Shown in pieces: positions 45,801 through 57,529 of a stretch of DNA of 64,000 nucleotides (positions are counted from its first letter, which is position 1; every line of letters begins with the position of its first letter). This stretch comes from Stictocephala bisonia (lineage: Eukaryota; Arthropoda; Insecta; Hemiptera; Membracidae). The stretch spans positions 1,697,001 to 1,761,000 of the forward strand of contig JAQJVL010000151.1 in the NCBI GenBank assembly GCA_035578905.1. The letters are read 5' to 3'. The position numbers and the translations under genes are program-made. Below the pieces are notes generated by a model, which worked only from the letters and a program-made list of their open reading frames with translations, was not told the origin of the DNA and did no database searches.

Positions 45801-48490
45801 ACATAATCTACAGACCTTCAAGCACATGATATTGTTAAGTATCTCTAGGCAGCTAGAGTACGTCAGGAAATCTGTCATTTCGGATTCTCTGCAGGTAAAT
45901 GACGCTGGGAGGGTTTTCCCACGCTAGAGTAGATTAGCTATTACATGAAAAATCAGAGTCAACGCTGAATCACAACAGGGATGTTTCAATTGAACCAGAC
46001 AACAAGAAAACTACAGGAGAAGTCCAGTGACATCTTGGATGACCAGCAATAAAACATATTGTAACGTAATTACTGATTCCGACCACTAGGGGCTGATGAT
46101 ATTTTAAGAACCAGAAAAATTAGCTTCATAAATTGCTTCACATAACCACTCACATACTTCATATAACCACTGATGTTTCTGTCCCGGGTTCCGCACATCA
46201 GCAAGTGGCTAAGGTGCTCTCTCAGGTGCTGGTCGGTCAAGTGGCTCATGGTGGAGGGAGGTTGTTGGGTATAGAAGAGGGAAAACAGCTGGGTCGAGGT
46301 CGAATGGTATTCCACATCTAGAGGGTTGACTGTGAGGTGGTTTTAGTGGGTTTAAAAATCCTACATTACCTGCTAGTTGCTTTATTCCGTTGGACCATAT
46401 AGTGGAAATAGCTGGTATCAGTAATAAATATATTAAATACATAAATAAACAGTCCTAGGTACATGAATAGTTACAATTAGACCAAATAAATTATATAAAT
46501 ACTCGTACAATATAATAATGTGGTACACAACGTTGTTATTAATCAAGGCTCATATAAGTTATGTATCTATAAATTCATAAGTTCTATAAAAATAATTTCT
46601 AAGAAGCCAAAGAAAACTTTTATAAATATATTGATAGTAATAGATTTATCTGTATCTGGGAATTTATTCAAAAATGTCATGCAATTAATATTGAAAGATT
46701 CGCCTGTCTTTGTAACTGATTTTGTGGAATGTACATTTTTTTCTTTGTTTACTGTATCCAATCAGAGAGTTAATTCTGAAAAGTGAGTTTTAGTATATAT
46801 GATTTTGTAGTAAACCTATATATTTATAACAGTAAGATGTGTCATTGCACAGTTTCGTAGTCTCTGGGATGGCCTCGCCTTCCTCTATGTTAGTTTTCGT
46901 TCGTGTGTCGGTGTGTTTCGTTCCTTCTTCCCTGTCTGCCTTCCCGTTAATCTTGTTTTTTTCCGGCCGTTCTTCGTTGTCGACATATAAGGCTAGTTGT
47001 AAATTGATCTTCGGCTCCAGGGTCCGAGATGGGTGACGAATCGTCATCTGCATTGCCTTCCACCTTGATGTCGCCTAGAGATGCAGTGGAGGACCTACGG
47101 GCTGGGTGGATCATTAGACCGTCTTTGCGAGCCAGAGGGAGCAGCCACCAACAACCACTTTCCTCGCTGAGATGTTGACTGTTTCTCCAGGCAGAAAAAT
47201 TCTGATGCAGGTGACCTACACCCATTTTATCTTCATTTCCCTCCCGGTCAGCACTTTATATGTGATTTAAAAAGGGGGGAACTTTGATTGAAAGGGAGGA
47301 GCACGATTAAAGAGGAAGGTTTTGTATATATTTCATTTTAATTTGTTTATTCAGCTTTTTTACAGTACTTATTATTTACTTGTTTCTTTATAGTTTTTAT
47401 GTAAAGGGGTTATCGGAGGCTTGATTCTTTCTCATCCAATTAGGATCCGCCCTGTCTCACCAGCAGGCCCCTGAGTTAAAAGCTGCCTTTTACATTGTTT
47501 CTGTAGTCTTTATAAATTCATATGTTTTATGTGTATAGTTATTGTTCATATTTATTACTGTTTTGTTAGTTTTAAATTTATTATAGTTATATATTTTTAA
47601 AGTTTTTTCAATCAAGTTTAAAAAGAATTTATTAACTCTGAAGTGAGCAATAGCCTAATTTTGTTCCATAAAATACTTTTATCTTTGACTTTTCTGCTTT
47701 AAATTTAAGTGTTTTTCTCACTTTTAAATAAAGTATACTTTGTCCGTAACTTATGTTTTTGTTCTTTAACCTCCTGGGCCCATTGCCTTTCGCACCCACC
47801 CTCAGTAGGGCCCAGTAGTCAGTTGTTTTTACGAGGGTAGTCTGCAAAGTCCTTGCAGTTTTCTCGAAAACGACTTCCATCTAAGGTTTTAGGAACTTTC
47901 TTTTAATAATTTCTTTTAGTCTTTTATGCCAGTGGCATTTTAAACTTTTTTTATTTATTAGGAAATCTTCAACGTGGCCAAAAGGCCCCTAAAGAAGACG
48001 TATTAACCCAACATAGGGTTAGAGAGACCAAAGTAGGCCATTCTAAGAAGTGCCCACAAAATCTCTAAAGCTTCCATACTAGAAAGGAAAGGCTAGAGAT
48101 ATGTTAAATTAATTATTCATATAGACTTTCTTATTTAATTTATTATTTTGTATACATCAATTTTCTAAACTTTTACTTTTTGAAAAAAAATAGTTGTATC
48201 ATCTCCAAAAAAATGTGACAACAAAATTTATATTATCTGAAAATCATTAATTGATATTGCAGGAGCTTGTTCCTTTCTAAGGCTTCCCTGCCTATACAGT
48301 ATATAAAAAACACTATTTTGTTGGTTCCTACTTGTTTAGTTATGAATCGTTGTATTTTGTCCAACCCATTTACTCTCCAATGAATATTCACAGATGCTAT
48401 ATTCAGGAATATTTCTAAGCTTGCTACAGACATCAGTTAATCCATGCTCACTGCTTAATTTTAAATGTATTCATTGCTAAAGCCTCCTGG
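45801..48490. other. unannotated stretch, partly G+C-richer
   Basis: No gene supported. 46840-47270 is less AT-rich and has competing short frames on both strands. One plus frame from 47030 (MGDESSSALPSTLMSPRDAV and on) is plausible as the N-terminus of a retroelement ORF1 but ends after about 50 codons. 47632-47880 minus and 48233-48433 minus are short open frames without a recognised domain. Confidence 0.3.
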
Positions 48491-48491
48491 G

Positions 48492-48496
<5 letters not shown>

Positions 48497-48544
<48 letters not shown>
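48497..48544. repeat. (TA)n microsatellite
   Basis: About 48 bp of pure TA directly abutting the inverted repeat that starts at 48545. Confidence 0.95.
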
Positions 48545-48546
<2 letters not shown>

Positions 48547-48745
48547 TCTGAAACCGGTAATCCAATAAATAGGATTTGTAGCTGAAGACGACAAAGGTAC
48601 GTTAACCTTCTTATTTGTTTTATATATATTTATATATATATATATATATATATACAAACTAAATATATATAACAAATAAGAAGGTTAACGTACCTTTGTC
48701 GTCTTCAGCTACAAATCCTATTTATTGGATTACCGGTTTCAGAGT
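48545..48745. repeat. perfect 75-bp inverted repeat with TA-rich centre
   Basis: Left arm 48545-48619 and right arm 48671-48745 are exact reverse complements by eye, from actctgaaaccggtaatcc to ttcttatttgtt. The 51-bp centre is almost all T and A. The arms contain GAAACCGG and CTGAAGACGAC strings. A third partial copy of the arm lies at 48987-49049 in left-arm orientation. A foldback transposon or a PLE-type terminal repeat is possible. Confidence 0.9.
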
Positions 48746-48986
48746 AAGAACTCCATGTTCACATCCATTGTAAGTTGTCAAAACAGTTACATTAAAAACA
48801 TTATACAAAAATTACATATTTACAAAAATAAAAATAATAAAACTTATGATAACGTTGATGGTTGGTATGATGGTGAGATCCGGATTGAGCGTGCAGCTGG
48901 AACGATGTTATCCAATGCTTACTTGACTTTGAACAATTTTATTTCAATCTGGCCGCCTGTCTTCTTTCATCGGTTGATTCAAATTT

Positions 48987-49049
48987 GTAATCCAATAAAT
49001 AGGATTTGTAGGTGAAGATGACAAAGGTACGTTAACCTTCTTATTTGTT
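48987..49049 (+). repeat. partial copy of the 75-bp inverted-repeat arm
   Basis: taatccaataaataggattt, gtaggtgaagatgacaaagg and tacgttaaccttcttatttg match the left arm at 48558-48619 with two or three changes. Confidence 0.88.
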
Positions 49050-51029
49050 AATTTTAAAGAATATTAGGAATTTAAATAATCATTAATGATAACAAACAAC
49101 GTTAAAAAGTATTATATCATCATGTATGAGATATTTATCAATTAGTGTTATAAATCTCATATTATCTAAATCTATATATTATCATCTAGAGTTTTTATAA
49201 CTCTACCAATTACAAGGCTTGGAATTAATGATTTAAAAAAAATATATTTTCTCTAAAAAAATATCATATGATAATATTTTCTTTTAGATAAGAATTTCAG
49301 GTTTTTAGAGTAAGAATGAATTGTTGCAGTTGTATTTAATGCGATTATGACAATTTTTATCGTATATAGAAAACGTTAATATCTATGTCACTGTATATTT
49401 TTATAATAAATGGAATTGATAAGTCAATACTTGATATTGTTATACTCTAGTCTTAGGTCACCATTGTTGATGTTCAGTGATTCTAAATGCTGCAAAACAA
49501 CACAAATCGTTTTATGTATTGTTAAGGAAAAGAATATGTACACGTGTTTTTAATAACTAAACTAACAGAAAATAATATTATTAAACATACATATATTCCT
49601 GATTTACGATAGTATATAACTAAATTGTAATAATTTGTATGCAAACTAAACGTAAAATAAAAACAAAATTCTATTCAGTTCTGAAATGTTAAGAAATTTA
49701 ATTTGAAAATACGTAATTTATTGTTTTATATACAGTACATATGACGATCTTGTAAAGAAACAAACCCAAATCTGATTTAAAAGAAAGCAATTGCTTTGGA
49801 ATTAAAATATGTAAATTGTTAACTGTAGTAACGTTAAATGGCAACTCCAATGTCTCTTGTAAATTAATTTACAGAGAGTAAATTTTACGGATAGTTTCTA
49901 ATCATAGAAATACTGTTCTGAAATTGAATATAAACTGTACAAATTATCTCCTAAACAATATCAAAACAAAACACTCTTCTTTTGATTTAATTTTAGTTAA
50001 ATACTTCATAATATTTCAACATAATTACGTTAAATGAAATGTATTTAAAATAAAATCAAAAAATTGTAAGACCACGTTCCCTGCCATCCGCTAAACACCT
50101 CTCGCTGTCAATTATTGTCTTCCATTTTCTTGGATACCGTTTATAAATTTTAAAAGCCATTTAGCTCCTCAATAAATGTCTCCGGCAATAACATTCTCCA
50201 CGGGCGTTTCTCAACTACTTAAATGTCTTTCAAACTTGCTTAAATTACTTTTGAAAACACTTTACACTTATTAATAATAAAAAACCTTGAGCAATAAGGG
50301 TTTTTCAGCCGTCTTAGATGTTCTAGATTTTTCTTTGATTTTAAACCGATTCCAAGAAGGAATTATTAGAATAAATATATAATTAAATAATTGAATTGCA
50401 GTACAATACAATTTCATAATAATGAAACTAGTAAAATGTCATATTTACAATTTCAAACCACCATTATTGATCATAATCTACTCCACCAAACTCTAACTTT
50501 ACCAATTCTCGAGGTATTCTTCCAATTCGCTGGTATACTAGACGAAGAAAATATCTAAACGGTGGTCATCGAAATGAAGAAGTATAATATCCCAAAATTA
50601 AGTAAGTATTTACCAACGAGTATAAAAAATGTTTTTATGTGAATGATAGAACATTTCTTTTGTAAAGAGAAAGAGATATATAGAACTTAATGATTATGAT
50701 ACTAACAAATCCACCTATGTATTTTGAAGACGAACTACAAAGTAAAAGTGTTATTAAGTTTGATAAATTAAAAAATAACACGTCTCATTTTTAAAAAAAA
50801 ATTTAAGGTATTAATTTACATCAATAGAACGAAATAAACATAATATTGTAAATTTAGATATTTTAAATCAAGTCTACGTTATTTATAGAATTTCCCGAAA
50901 TATATTTAAGTTTTATTTAATCTTACACATGGCAATCAAAGAGTTGTACAACAAATTTTATTTTGTTACTTGGAAATGTTAAGTAAGTGGCTTAGGAATG
51001 TAATGCACAGTATACTGAAATTGTAATTA
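49050..51029. other. AT-rich intergenic stretch
   Basis: No gene or repeat recognised in about 2 kb. Confidence 0.4.
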
Positions 51030-51283
51030 CGTGCAGGGAAAGAGCTACAGTTGCACTCTAAATAAGTAATTGTGTTACTCTAAAAGCATCTGCATGCATC
51101 ACTCCATACATCACAGGGAGCTCAGTTCCGTTACAACAGTATCGTTAGCGATGTAACTGGAACTTGCTTTATACAAGGTAATTACGTGCAGGGAAAGATA
51201 TAGATTTTCACACTAAATAAGTAATGGTATTACTCTAAAGGAATCTACGTACATAACTCCATACATCACAGAGATGTTCTCAA
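51030..51283. repeat. ~150-bp diverged tandem repeat, left part
   Basis: Copies begin gtaattacgtgcagggaaag near 51023 and 51178. They share ctaaataagtaat, ttactctaaa, catcactccatacatcacag and cagttccgttacaacagt. The second copy is cut by the LINE at 51284. Confidence 0.8.
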
Positions 51284-51655
51284 AATCAAATCAAAATCAT
51301 TTGTTTGTCACAAAACTTAAACTAAGCATTGACAACGTCATATTCAAGCAAGTAAGTGCTAAATCAGTAGACTAGAAACTAATATTATACTAAAAAACTC
51401 ATCCAATGAATAAAATAGGTTGAATAAAAGAGCCAATCAGTTTATTGATAAATGTCTTTTCAGAATATTTTTTTATTAAATGAAATAATTTGCTATACAC
51501 TGTTATTGAAGTTATGCCATAACTTTTTGAGGTTTTTGTCAGTCTTTGATAATCTATTGTGGCATACTCTTTACGCCTAGTATTGTACTGACGTAAACTA
51601 GGTTTAATAATAGTAGAATGTTTATAAACATACAAAATGAGATCAAGATACATAC
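51284..51655 (-). pseudogene. short LINE 3' fragment inserted in the ~150-bp repeat
   Basis: The minus strand reads MYLDLILYVYKHSTII, then LRQYNTRRKEYATIDYQRL and ITVYSKLFHLIKKYSEKTF, the C-terminal tail of a Jockey/CR1-type reverse transcriptase. It ends normally at 51399, followed by a short 3' untranslated region with an AAATC-type repeat at 51285-51300. Flanks gttctc and ctctcggttcag suggest a TCTC target duplication, and the array continues on the far side with ggttcagttacaacag. Confidence 0.78.
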
Positions 51656-51895
51656 TCTCGGTTCAGTTACAACAGTTCCGTCAGCTATTTTACTAGAACT
51701 ATAGACATCAATTATTTAAAGAGGAAGAGCTAGAGTTGTGTTTACTGTGGAATACGTGAGTGGGTAATTACCAGACATGTACTCGTGGTAAGTAATGTAG
51801 TTAGTTACGTTAGGAGTATCTGCATACGGCACAGGAAACCTCTATTAACTTATACAAGTCACAAAGTATCGTCAACGCATTCAACAAGTTCGAGT
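51656..51895. repeat. ~150-bp diverged tandem repeat, right part
   Basis: Resumes the unit cut at 51283 and adds another diverged copy (gaggaagagctagagttgtg, gtatctgcatacggcacagg). A further partial unit lies at 53130-53225. Confidence 0.7.
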
Positions 51896-51899
51896 TGTA

Positions 51900-53065
51900 T
51901 GCTAAGTAGTGGAGTCTGTGAGTGGGTATGTGGATGGGAGAGTAGTTAGTGTCATACTTGTGTGGAGGCCGAGAGAGCAGTCGTACGTATACGGTCAAAG
52001 GTAGGACCGATAATGTAGTTCACATGCTGGGTGAGAGAGCATTTAATGTTGTACGTGTGAGGGTGAATGGCAGGGCCACCAATGTTCTGCATGTGCTGTG
52101 TGGGAGGACAGTCAATGTTGTACGTGTGAATGTGAGTGGCAGGGCCACCAATGCCGAGCATGTGTTGGTTAAGAGCACTGTCATTGGTGTACGTGTGACG
52201 CTGCGTGGGACATCAATGTCATGTATCTGCTGAGTGGGAAAACCGTCAATGTTGTACGTGTGAAGGTGAGTGATAGAACCACCAATGTCGTGCATGTGCT
52301 CGGTAGGAGAACAATCAATGTCGTACATGTGAGGGTAGGTGGCAGGGCTGCCAAAATCGAGCATGTACTAGGTGGAAGAACAGTCATGTAGTACGTGTGA
52401 GGGTGGGTGGCAGGACCATCAATGTCGTGCTTGTTCCGAGTGCGAGAGAAGTCAATGGTGTACGTGTTAGTGGCAAGACCACCATGTCGTGCATGTTCTG
52501 GGTACGAAAGAAGTCAATGCTGTACGTGTGACATGCAGGATCACCAATGTCGTGCATGTTCTGGGTGCGAGAGAAGTCAATGTTGTACGTGTGAGTGGCA
52601 GGATAACCAATGTCGTGCATGTTCTGGGTGAGAGAGCAGTCATGTTCTACGTGTGAGGGTGGATGGCAGGACCATCAAAGTTGTGCTCGTTCTGGGTGCG
52701 TAAGAAGTCAATGTTGTACGTGTGAGAGGTAGAACCACCAATGTCGTGCATGTTCTAGGCACGAGAAAAGTCAATGTTGTACGTGTGAGTGGCAGGACCA
52801 CCAATATCGTGCATGTTCTGGGTACGAGAAAAGTCAATGTTGTACGTGTGAGAGGCAGAACCACCAATGTTGTGTATGTTATGGGTACGAGAGAAGTCAA
52901 TGCTGTACGTGTGAGTGGCAGGACCACCAATGTCGTGCATGTTCTGGGTGAGAGAGAAGTCAATGTTGTACGTGTTAGTGGCAAGACCACCAATTTCGTG
53001 CATGTTCTGGGTACGAGAGAAGTCAATGCTGTACGTGTGACATGCAGGATCACCAATGACGTCAA
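51900..53065. repeat. 63-bp minisatellite, about 18 copies
   Basis: Unit built from gttgtacgtgtgagtggcag, gaccaccaatgtcgtgcatg and ttctgggtacgagagaagtc. The left third is more diverged (units around 51990-52400), the right part more uniform. Because 63 is divisible by 3, several frames on both strands stay open with a 21-residue period (for example plus 52722-53087 and minus 52640-53065). I treat them as noncoding, since indels switch the open frame along the array and none leads into non-repeat coding sequence. Confidence 0.93.
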
Positions 53066-53129
53066 CCATAGTCACTTAAATTTATAACCTTCAATTTCCT
53101 TCCTACCTACACTTATGTAAGTAATATAT

Positions 53130-53225
53130 ACAGATTGACTTCCGTATAGAGGTGACTCTAGACCTGCACTCTAAATAAGTGACGAAGTTACTCTAAGAGC
53201 ATCGCTCCGCACAGAGATAGTTTTT
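53130..53225 (+). repeat. stray partial unit of the ~150-bp repeat
   Basis: gcactctaaataagtgacga and gttactctaagagcatc match 51056-51090, on the far side of the 63-bp array. Confidence 0.65.
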
Positions 53226-53899
53226 AGGAACAAACCTGGATGATATTACACCTTTAAATCAAGGTTCATTTTATGTTTCAATATATATTTTCAAAAGTCA
53301 TTGACTTGTTTTTTAAATAAATATATGGCATACTAGTTCACAATATACCGTGGGAATGGACAGGAAGTTATTATGTTTTGACATTTTTTTTACAACTAAT
53401 TTGCCTTATGTACTGTATCTTTAACTATAGTGCATATTATATTAGATACATGATTTTGTAAATAAACATAAAAAAATTAAGTTCTAGAGTTAAAATATCT
53501 TTAGCGTTGAAATAAATCTTTAAACAATTCATAGGTAAATTTCATATTACGGTAAATAAGCTTTTTTATATTATAAATTACTTCCATCCTGTAAACTCGA
53601 AATATGACCACTTAAAAAGAGCAGTTTCAGTTTTATTCGAAGGTAAATTTAAATCTGTTGTGAAAATGTAATAAGAAATGCATTAAAAACTGTCGTCTGG
53701 TATAACAAACCGGAAATTAGACCCCCTTTTTGCTCAGGCACTTTTACTGCCAAAGGTGACACTGTTTACCACAGAGCTTGTTACACGAGGAAATGTGAAG
53801 TAGTACGAATACAAAACACGTAAACATACTTCGGAAAAGAAAATGAATTATTTTTATAATTATATTGTAGAATATTACTTTTATTGTTATTCATTTAGA
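53226..53899. other. AT-rich intergenic stretch
   Basis: No gene or repeat recognised. Confidence 0.35.
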
Positions 53900-54120
53900 C
53901 GCCGATCGGAGAAATGTGGGCGAATATGATGGAATAATTTGTAGAATGAGTGTAGATGAAGTGTGGTCATTGTTACTTACTAAGGTGGACTGTTCCTTTG
54001 AATGAGCCATTTATTAATAACTCGGGAAATTAAGGGGCCTACAGCTTTACATTGAATCCGAACCACACAGTATTGTTCTGACAAGCCTAAACACGAACAA
54101 CCGAGACTTATCTATTAGTG
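53900..54120 (-). mobile_element. SINE-like dispersed repeat, family B, copy 3
   Basis: Reverse complement of the family at 3477-3690. It starts gccgatcgg and contains gagtgtagatga, gagccatttattaataac and attgaatccgaaccacac, where the B-box-like block ggttcggattc lies on the minus strand. Confidence 0.62.
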
Positions 54121-54367
54121 TCCACGTCGAAGGTGTCGTGTTAGCATGAGAGGATCGAGTGTACAACCTATCACTACAATCTCTACAACACTTTGTCGCC
54201 AAGTAGCTGGGCTACAGCACTGCGCTACTAGTACCAACAGTGTGTCCACGTCGATGGTGCCGTGTCAGCATGAGAGGATCGAGTGTACAACGTATCGCTA
54301 CAATCTCCACAACACTTTGTCGCCAGGTAGCTGGGCTACAGCACCGCGCTACTAGTACCAACAGTGT
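54118..54367. repeat. 124-bp tandem duplication, 2 copies
   Basis: tccacgtcga starts at 54121 and 54245. Both copies contain gcatgagaggatcgagtgta and cgctactagtaccaacagtg. A few substitutions distinguish them. Confidence 0.93.
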
Positions 54368-54971
54368 TTATATTGTATCTGGATAGAGTTTTAAATATTT
54401 AAATAAGTTTAATTGTACCTATTTAATAGCTTTGTGTATAAGTATTGTAGAAATATGTATAATGTTGTTCATATTTGTGGCAAGTAACGTTTCAGTTAAT
54501 TTTCCTTATGTTTGGAGTCATTTTAAATAGTGTCATTCTTTATCAAGGGAAAATTTGTCCAATTTATATAATATGGCTATCAGTAATTTTTCCGCTAAAC
54601 GGTCAAATGTTACGTTATAATTTGAGTAGTCAATACCAATATTAGTTTTAAAATGTTAAAGAATACAATTTTACTTTCAAACAACTCATTTTTATCTGGT
54701 TTGTTGAACCTATAGCACGCAATATATTGTCATGTACTCACCTACCCACTCAACGAACGTCTTGATAAACATGATATTCTCTAATCGCAAGTATAATATT
54801 TATGTTTGTCGTATATAAGAACCGCTCATTTAGAATGTAACATAATAATTTAGAGCGTTATAGAATGATTGTATTCTAAAAATGGTACTGAATAGACATA
54901 AAATAATAAATAGCTTTATATGATTTTGATAATGTGTTATATCTATAAATAATTATTCGTTCTTCATTTCT
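54368..54971. other. AT-rich intergenic stretch
   Basis: No gene or repeat recognised. Confidence 0.35.
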
Positions 54972-55212
54972 AAGATGCCGATCGTTGGGACATAGGGAAT
55001 ATGAGGGGCGAATGAGTGTGATGAGTCTAGATGAACGAGTGTAGTCATTTTTACTATGTGAGTTCGACTTAGCTCTGAAAGGAGTATTTATTAATTAATT
55101 GCCCAATAGCCAGGGCAACTATAGAACCTACAGATTTACGTGGAATCCGAACCACGTAGTGTTGGTCTGATTTCAGCTGACTAACAAGTCTGACACTCAG
55201 TTCTCTTCCCTA
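54972..55212 (-). mobile_element. SINE-like dispersed repeat, family B, copy 4
   Basis: Best match to copy 1: the minus strand reads ccaacactacgtggttcgg then attccacgtaa, and later gggcaattaattaat and acactcgttcatctaga. It begins gccgatcg on the plus strand. It has the same orientation as copy 3, about 1 kb away. Confidence 0.65.
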
Positions 55213-55237
55213 CACAACATCTGAACCTTGACTACTT

Positions 55238-55995
55238 TTCAACATGTACACCCCAGACTTCTCTAGTAGTGTCTACGTCGATGACAACCATCCAACATGG
55301 ACACCCCAGACTTCTCTAGTAGTGTCTTCGTCGATGACAACCATTCAACATGGACACCCCAGACTTCTCTAGTAGTGTCTACGTCGATGACAACCATCCA
55401 ACATGGACACCCCAGACTTCTCTAGTAGTGTCTTCGTCGATGACAACCATCCAACATGGACACTCCAGACTACTCTAGTAGTGTCTACGTCGATGACAAC
55501 CATCACACATGGACACCCCAGACTACTCTAGTAGTGTCTACGTCGATGACAACCATCACACATGGACACCCCAGACTACTCTAGTAGTGTCTACGTCGAT
55601 GACAACCATTCAACATGGACACCCCAGACTTCTCTAGTAGTGTCTTCGTCGATGACAACCATCCAACATGGACACTCCAGACTTCTCTAGTAGTGTCTTC
55701 GTCGATGACAACCATCCAACATGGACACTCCAGACTTCTCTAGTAGTGTCTTCGTCGATGACAACCATTCAACATGGACACCCCAGACTTCTCTAGTAGT
55801 GTCTACGTCGATGACAACTATTCAACATGGACACTCCAGACTTCTCTAGTAGTGTCTACGTCACTCCAGGACTTCTCTAGTAGTGTCTTCGTCGATGACA
55901 ACCATTCAACATGCACACCCCAGACTTCTCTAGTAGTGTCTACGTCGATGACAACTATTCAACATGGACACCCCAGACTTCTCTAGAAGCATCTA
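55238..55995. repeat. 53-bp minisatellite, about 14 copies
   Basis: Unit built from caacatggacaccccagact, tctctagtagtgtctacgtc and gatgacaaccatc. Most spacings are 53 bp, with one truncated unit near 55860. tctacg/tcttcg and ccccag/ctccag alternate among units. Plus-strand frames crossing it (such as 55774-55986) are periodic. Confidence 0.95.
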
Positions 55996-57140
55996 CGTCG
56001 ATGGCAACCATTACTGTAATTGACAACACAAACAAAACTTTACAACAGCATGTAAATGCTTATACGAAAATGAGTACAAGAAATAAAATAGAGTTCCCAC
56101 TATATGAAAATTTAAAAAAACAAGTAAAACATTTTTTTAGAAACATTACAGCTGTTAAAAACAATTGCTTCGCCAAAATGATTTAATGTCTTTAGAGGTG
56201 ATTATTTAAGATGTTCTAAAACGTTAATTGTGGACAATATACGATTTTTTATGTACAAAGTAATTTTATGTTGAACTGTTTCTTATACAGTTTTACACTT
56301 TAAGCAAGACAGTATCCTTTTTAAAACTAAATGGAAGCTAAATGGATACTTGTTATCAATATCAATTGACGTTTTATTTATAAAGTGTATTATTTATATT
56401 ATTTATTTGATGCATTAATATGCGAAATAAAAAGGCAACTATATAAAATACACTGGACCTGATCTCAGTGATCTGACTATTAACTTTTATTTCTGTAATA
56501 TACTTATACACGGATTAGTTTAGTTGTTCATGGATTAGAAAGTACAAATAAGGTATTCCTCTAGATAACAATTATAACGAATTATAGCCTTGAAGTAATT
56601 AAAAGGTTCTTTATTATATATTTTTTATAATGAAGTTAAAATGATAAAAGATTCGGAGTGGATTATTAGAAACCAAATTAGACGAGGGAAAGAGGAGAAA
56701 CCAAAATGAATCCCAGTGGTGTGATACATCCACCGGTGTCTGCGAGGCGATGGAATAACTTTCTACCTCAGTGAATAAATCTTTCACCGACTATGGAGAG
56801 AAACTGGCGGAATAATTTCTTAACCAGTAGTCCCTATATTTCCCATGCCCGTATCATATACTAGACATCTGTATTTTAACTGAGCATATAGAGTGTAACT
56901 AGTTCACTTTTAGTTCCAAATAAATATTAAATTAATAATCAATTTGTAATGTAAATTATGAACGAGTTTTTAAAACACAGGTATTTAAATAGCCTACAAA
57001 ACAATTGCTTCGCCTATTTTGTGAGTAAGTACTAAGAAAGATGTTATATCAATCTCTAAATATTAGTGTGTTTGAGAATAATCTATATAGAATATCGTAC
57101 TTACTCTTTAACAATACGTAATCCTAAACGTATTTAGACT
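55996..57140. other. AT-rich intergenic stretch
   Basis: A plus frame continues out of the 53-bp array to 56186 (TLQQHVNAYTKMSTRNKIEF), with no recognised domain. Confidence 0.35.
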
Positions 57141-57144
57141 TGTA

Positions 57145-57320
57145 CACACCGGCCGGTGGAGGCTCAATGGCTAAAGATTCAGACTGTGGAGGGCAAGGAC
57201 CAAGGTTCAAATCCCCACTGAGCCAACTGTCAGTACTTCACTCCTTGAATAAAAAACACACACATTCCAGCAGGTTCATGTGAACTGGTGGGTAAATTTG
57301 TATGCAAAAACAAATACCCT
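57145..57320 (+). mobile_element. possible tRNA-derived SINE, family C
   Basis: A strong B-box match, ggttcaaatccc (from 57204), lies about 40 bp after an A-box-like ggctcaatggctaa. The strings ggctca and tgagcc can pair, giving a tRNA-like head. The tail continues with gaactggtgggtaaatttg. Only one copy was seen here, so family status is inferred. Confidence 0.5.
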
Positions 57321-57529
57321 GGAAATGTACAACAATAAGTAGATAGTTGCATTTCAATAACAGTAAATAAAATTTAACTTTCCTCAATCACAAACATTGA
57401 TTCCTTTGTGAATCCCTCCATTCTGAGAATTTAAACTTTATTTACTTAAATATAACCAAATATATTTACATTTAGCACTTATACTTCATTAATTTTGTGT
57501 TTCGTGACGTTCAATTGTATCGGCAAGAT

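Noticed and set aside
46070..47225. Cluster of overlapping short frames as a host gene
   Set aside because: Competing frames on both strands are short and show no recognisable domain or consistent splice signals.
48545..48745. Complete hammerhead ribozyme within the 75-bp inverted repeat
   Set aside because: GAAACCGG and CTGAAGA are present but lie in the wrong order and spacing for a contiguous core.
52640..53087. Repetitive protein gene on either strand of the 63-bp array
   Set aside because: Several frames on both strands are equally open, indels switch frames, and no start context or flanking coding sequence was found.
57145..57240. Functional tRNA gene
   Set aside because: The B box is good, but the acceptor stem and anticodon arm are not convincing; a SINE head is more likely.
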